Source of the DNA: Paracoccus sp. (in: a-proteobacteria)
Lineage (GTDB): Bacteria > Pseudomonadota > Alphaproteobacteria > Rhodobacterales > Rhodobacteraceae
Direction: 5' to 3'
Assembly: GCA_018056045.1 (NCBI GenBank)
Contig: JAGPGI010000219.1
Span: 1 to 5,316, forward strand
DNA: 5,316 nt
Positions 1 through 5,316 of the stretch are shown piece by piece. Made by a program: the position numbers and the translations under genes. Within the stretch, counting starts at the first letter, position 1. Every line of letters begins with the position of its first letter. The notes beneath the pieces are model-generated. The model was not told the origin of the DNA and did no database searches. It was given only the letters and a program-made list of their open reading frames with translations.

Positions 1-4016
<4,016 letters not shown>

Positions 4017-4025
<9 letters not shown>

Positions 4026-4044
4026 CAAGGCTGCGGGCTGACAA
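4017..4044 (+). repeat. Short direct repeat over the recG stop codon
   Basis: Two copies of a 12-mer, GCAGGCTGACAA (4017-4028) and GCGGGCTGACAA (4033-4044), differ at one base and sit 16 bases apart. The first copy contains the recG stop codon. It looks like a small local duplication. No function is visible, and the second copy also supplies the left arm of a weak hairpin. Confidence 0.5.
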
Positions 4045-4051
4045 TCCCGCA
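4032..4051 (+). terminator. Weak hairpin after recG, possible terminator
   Basis: TGCGGG (4032-4037) can pair with CCCGCA (4046-4051) around an 8-base loop, seven bases after the recG stop. It is followed by CGTTAATAATTC, which is AT-rich but lacks a U-tract. It may pause or protect the ligA-recG mRNA 3' end. It is not a convincing intrinsic terminator, so read-through into the downstream microprotein gene is possible. Confidence 0.25.
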
Positions 4052-4070
4052 CGTTAATAATTCGGCAAAT

Positions 4071-4085
4071 GTTCCTAAAAAGTTC
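4071..4085 (+). promoter_or_regulatory. Candidate LexA (SOS) box, GTTC-N7-GTTC
   Basis: The 15-mer GTTCCTAAAAAGTTC has two GTTC half-sites separated by exactly seven bases. This is the direct-repeat LexA operator described for alphaproteobacteria, including Rhodobacter sphaeroides and its relatives. The site lies about 20 bases upstream of the -35-like element of a promoter for the 31-codon ORF at 4142. A further GTTC at 4094 sits at an N8 spacing. A partial box, GAAC (4109) N7 AAAC (4120), overlaps the -10. The pattern is seen directly; LexA binding is inference. Confidence 0.6.
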
Positions 4086-4087
4086 TT

Positions 4088-4118
4088 TACTTTGTTCTGC
4101 TGAAATGAGAACAAAGTA
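4088..4118. promoter_or_regulatory. 11-bp perfect inverted repeat, candidate operator
   Basis: TACTTTGTTCT (4088-4098) and AGAACAAAGTA (4108-4118) are exact reverse complements separated by 9 bases, so arm centres are 20 bases apart (about two helical turns). The repeat covers the presumed -35 to -10 interval of the promoter for the 31-codon ORF, where a bound dimeric repressor would block RNA polymerase. Each arm contains a LexA-like half-site (GTTC or GAAC). It could be part of a compound LexA operator or a site for another dimeric regulator. As RNA it would lie upstream of the predicted transcription start, so a DNA role is more likely than an RNA hairpin. Confidence 0.55.
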
Positions 4119-4122
4119 TAAA
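4092..4122 (+). promoter_or_regulatory. Candidate sigma-70-type promoter for the 31-codon ORF
   Basis: The -10-like TATAAA (4117-4122, five of six matches to TATAAT) is preceded by TTGTTC (4092-4097) as a weak -35. The spacer is 19 bases, or 18 if GTATAA at 4116 is taken as the -10. It lies in a stretch (4051-4130) of about 30% GC, unlike the GC-rich surroundings. Transcription would start near 4129, leaving a very short leader just before the GGAG at 4131. The exact start is uncertain. Confidence 0.45.
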
Positions 4123-4141
4123 CAAACTGTGGAGAACGCCC

Positions 4142-4237
4142 ATGACCCGCGAATCCCTGTCTGACCTGCTTGGCACCGTCGCCATTTCGGTGACCGCCAT
4201 CATCCTGTTTTCGCTGCCTTCGATTCTGGCGGCCTGA
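4142..4237 (+). CDS. Small single-pass membrane protein (31 aa), possibly SOS-induced
   Basis: This 31-codon ORF (ATG 4142, TGA 4235-4237) is not a family I recognise. GGAG at 4131-4134 lies seven bases before the ATG, an ideal ribosome binding site. The peptide starts MTRESLSDL and continues into a hydrophobic segment, roughly residues 9-31 (LLGTVAISVTAIILF, then SLPSILAA), long enough for one transmembrane helix. There is no clear signal-peptidase site and no cysteine. It has an upstream promoter-like element with LexA-type half-sites and a strong terminator about 100 bases downstream, so it looks like an independent unit. Caulobacter SidA, a 29-residue inner-membrane SOS inhibitor of cell division, is a functional precedent. 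Homology is not shown. It could instead be a constitutive small membrane protein, or a minor ORF on a regulatory RNA. Confidence 0.68.
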   Translation: MTRESLSDLLGTVAISVTAIILFSLPSILAA

Positions 4238-4338
4238 TCCCGGCTTTTACAGCCTGTCTGTCCCTCACTGCCCCACGCATTTCGACATGACTTGCCTGTC
4301 CTGTCACCGTTTCCCCCGGATGATCATGCGTGCAACTG

Positions 4339-4364
4339 CCGGCCCCTTCGGGGGCCGGTTTTTT
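4339..4364 (+). terminator. Strong rho-independent terminator with UUCG tetraloop
   Basis: An eight-bp perfect stem, CCGGCCCC (4339-4346) with GGGGCCGG (4351-4358), is capped by TTCG closed by a C-G pair, the extra-stable cUUCGg tetraloop. Six T residues follow (4359-4364). The polarity serves the + strand, that is the transcript carrying the 31-codon ORF and any read-through from ligA-recG. On the minus strand the hairpin lies directly after the scaffold gene's stop codon, but an A-run precedes it and no T-run follows, so it would terminate poorly there. Confidence 0.93.
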
Positions 4365-4801
4365 CATGCGGGCGAGGCCTCGATGGCGCCCAGAAGCGCC
4401 TCCCATGCCAACAGGATCGAGGCGTGGCGATTGGGGAATTCGCGCGCGGGCCGCAGCACCTCAAGCGCGTCAAAAGGCGCGGTGGGGGCCGGGCCGTCGG
4501 TCTTCAGCATGGCCTGCAATTCGTCGCGGGCGCGGGCGATCTCGTCGCGCGAATGTCCCAGCGCCACCCGGCCCAACACCCCGGCCGAGGCCTGACCCAG
4601 CGCGCAGGCCCGCACCTCTTGCGAGAAATCCGCAATCCGCCCGTCCCGCATCACCACGTAAGCCGTCACCGACGAGCCGCATTGCGGCGAGCGTTTATGC
4701 GCATTGCCGGTCGCGTTCTCAAGCTTGCCCAGATGCGGGATGTCCGAGGCCAAGGCCAGGATGCGCTGCGAATATAGCTGCATCAGGTCGCTGTCGGACA
4801 T
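4364..4801 (-). CDS. IscU/SufU-like iron-sulfur cluster assembly scaffold protein
   Basis: This 145-residue protein matches the NifU N-terminal/IscU/SufU fold, whose members accept sulfur and iron and assemble [2Fe-2S] clusters in the cytoplasm for transfer to apo-proteins. Start choice: ATG at 4801, preceded on the minus strand by the purine-rich GGGGGGAAGACC. Longer in-frame extension to 5143 would run antisense through hisI. Motifs: N-terminal helix LMQLYSQRIL, loop RSPQCGSSVTAYV with Cys41 (first scaffold cysteine), and VRACALGQASAGVL with Cys66 (second). The C-terminal FPNRHASILLAWEALL (122-137) aligns with the SufU segment that normally holds the third cysteine, here apparently Ser128. 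The Asp usually after the first Cys-Gly is Ser43. Only two cysteines are present, so it may be a carrier or a specialised scaffold. It converges with the 31-codon ORF and diverges from hisI. Confidence 0.85.
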   Translation of the reverse strand: MSDSDLMQLYSQRILALASDIPHLGKLENATGNAHKRSPQCGSSVTAYVVMRDGRIADFSQEVRACALGQASAGVLGRVALGHSRDEIARARDELQAMLKTDGPAPTAPFDALEVLRPAREFPNRHASILLAWEALLGAIEASPA

Positions 4802-4861
4802 GGTCTTCCCCCCGGGGTTTGCGCGCATTAGATAGGCATCGTCCCGCCGAAAGGAAAGCCG
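4802..4861. promoter_or_regulatory. 60-base divergent intergenic region between scaffold gene and hisI
   Basis: The region must carry the 5' signals of both divergent genes. Ribosome binding sites are visible: AAGGAAAG (4851-4858) for hisI, and on the minus strand GGGGGGAA next to ATG 4801. The only AT-leaning element is ATTAGATAGG (4827-4836), which gives TAGATA on + or TATCTA on - as possible -10 hexamers. No convincing -35 is present for either. Promoters may extend into the opposing coding sequences. Confidence 0.35.
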
Positions 4862-5227
4862 ATGTTCGACGTAACCAGCCTGAAATACGACGCCAATGGG
4901 CTGATCCCCGCCATCGCCCAGGATCATCTGGGCGGCGAGGTGCTGATGATGGCCTGGATGAACGCCGATTCCCTGCGCAAGACGCTTGAGACAGGTCAGG
5001 TCACCTATTGGTCGCGTTCGCGCCAGTCCTTCTGGGCCAAGGGCGAAAGTTCGGGCCATGTGCAGAAACTGGTTGAGCTGCGCGTCGATTGCGACCGCGA
5101 CTGCCTGCTTCTGCTGGTCGATCAGACCGGGCCGGCCTGCCATACTAACCGCCGCAGCTGCTTTTATACCGCGATCCGCGATAACGCCGAGGTGGTGATC
5201 ATGGAACCTCAGAGCCCCAGCATCTGA
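4862..5227 (+). CDS. hisI: Phosphoribosyl-AMP cyclohydrolase HisI
   Basis: HisI opens the adenine ring of phosphoribosyl-AMP, the third step of histidine biosynthesis, in the cytoplasm. The 121-residue product has the length of a stand-alone HisI with no HisE fusion. Family motifs are complete: GGEVLMMAWMNADSL (24-38), TGQVTYWSRSRQ (44-55), the WAKGESSGHVQ loop (58-68), RVDCDRDCLLLLV (74-86), and GPACHTNRRSCFY (90-102). Cys77, Cys93 and Cys100, spaced 16 and 7, match the family's zinc ligands. Asp76, Asp78 and Asp80 form the metal-binding acidic cluster. AAGGAAAG before ATG 4862 supports the start. The gene is not in a visible his operon. Its last 19 bases overlap the tail of the convergent gene, leaving no room for an intrinsic terminator between them. 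Confidence 0.96.
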   Translation: MFDVTSLKYDANGLIPAIAQDHLGGEVLMMAWMNADSLRKTLETGQVTYWSRSRQSFWAKGESSGHVQKLVELRVDCDRDCLLLLVDQTGPACHTNRRSCFYTAIRDNAEVVIMEPQSPSI

Positions 5228-5316
5228 CGGATCTGGTCGGGGCTGCGGCCTTCGTCGCGGTAAAGGCCAAGCGCGCGGGCATCGTCGCGCTTGGCCAGAC
5301 GCTTGCCGGTTTCGTC
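5209..5316 (-). CDS. gluQRS: C-terminus of glutamyl-Q tRNA(Asp) synthetase, 5' part outside window
   Basis: Reading the minus strand from the window edge gives 35 residues ending in TGA (complement of 5209-5211): DETGKRLAKRDDARAL, then GLYRDEGRSPDQIRQMLGL. The GKRLAKR segment is the KMSKS-equivalent ATP-binding loop of the GluRS-like class I synthetases. The protein ends about 25 residues later, so it lacks the anticodon-binding domain of a full GluRS. That fits GluQRS (YadB), which attaches glutamate to queuosine-34 of tRNA(Asp). The rest of the gene is not visible, so a truncated or divergent GluRS paralogue cannot be excluded. The coding end overlaps hisI by 19 bases on the opposite strand. 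Confidence 0.8.
   Translation of the reverse strand, partial: DETGKRLAKRDDARALGLYRDEGRSPDQIRQMLGL

Larger units (their letters stand above)
4129..4364 (+). ncRNA. Predicted short transcript (about 236 nt) carrying the microprotein ORF
   Basis: The promoter-like element and the terminator delimit a short RNA with the 31-codon ORF in its 5' half and about 100 untranslated bases (4238-4338) after it. That 3' part is C/U-rich and contains GCCTGTC twice (4252-4258 and 4294-4300). It has no further ORF with a ribosome binding site that ends before the terminator. The RNA could be a plain small mRNA or a dual-function RNA. Both ends are inferred from sequence, and a regulatory role is speculative. 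Confidence 0.3.

Noticed and set aside
4142..4237. The 31-codon ORF as a leader (attenuator) peptide for a biosynthetic gene such as hisI
   Set aside because: It contains no histidine codons and no amino-acid run. A terminator and an opposite-strand gene separate it from hisI, and no alternative antiterminator pairing was seen.
4287..4989. Plus-strand open frames running through the terminator and across the scaffold gene
   Set aside because: They would be read through the cUUCGg terminator and lie antisense to the scaffold protein. Their products are low-complexity Arg/Pro/Ala sequences.
4802..5143. N-terminal extension of the scaffold protein to an upstream start at 5143
   Set aside because: The extension is entirely antisense to hisI. 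The ATG at 4801 has a purine-rich ribosome binding site and yields the usual length for the family.

Overview
The window is GC-rich chromosomal DNA of an alphaproteobacterium, most likely Rhodobacterales and possibly a Paracoccus-like organism. That placement rests on codon usage and protein style, on a LigA with an Ala/Arg-rich insertion, and on an alphaproteobacterial-type LexA site (GTTC-N7-GTTC). It is inference, since no search was run. The window looks like core genome. There are no insertion sequences, phage genes, tRNAs, rRNAs or CRISPR repeats.

Layout: (1) 1-1935 (+), NAD-dependent DNA ligase LigA, missing its N-terminus at the window edge. (2) 1932-4025 (+), ATP-dependent DNA helicase RecG, joined to ligA by a 4-base ATGA overlap. 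(3) 4026-4363, a 338-base stretch without a conventional gene. It is not empty: it holds an 80-base island of about 30% GC with LexA-type half-sites, an 11-bp inverted repeat and a promoter-like element. A 31-codon single-membrane-segment ORF with a good ribosome binding site follows, then a strong cUUCGg rho-independent terminator. (4) 4364-4801 (-), an IscU/SufU-like iron-sulfur scaffold protein. (5) 4862-5227 (+), HisI, phosphoribosyl-AMP cyclohydrolase, diverging from the scaffold gene across 60 bases. (6) 5209-5316 (-), the last 35 codons of a gene very probably encoding glutamyl-Q tRNA(Asp) synthetase, overlapping the hisI tail by 19 bases tail-to-tail.

LigA and RecG form a DNA replication/repair pair. 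The most interesting signal is the small transcription unit behind them. A perfect GTTC-N7-GTTC box and a one-mismatch GAAC-N7-AAAC box flank or overlap a promoter for a 31-residue hydrophobic peptide with its own terminator. This resembles an SOS-induced membrane microprotein, functionally comparable to the Caulobacter division inhibitor SidA. The resemblance is one of architecture, not demonstrated homology. The right-hand genes (Fe-S scaffold, HisI, GluQRS) are housekeeping functions without an obvious joint pathway.
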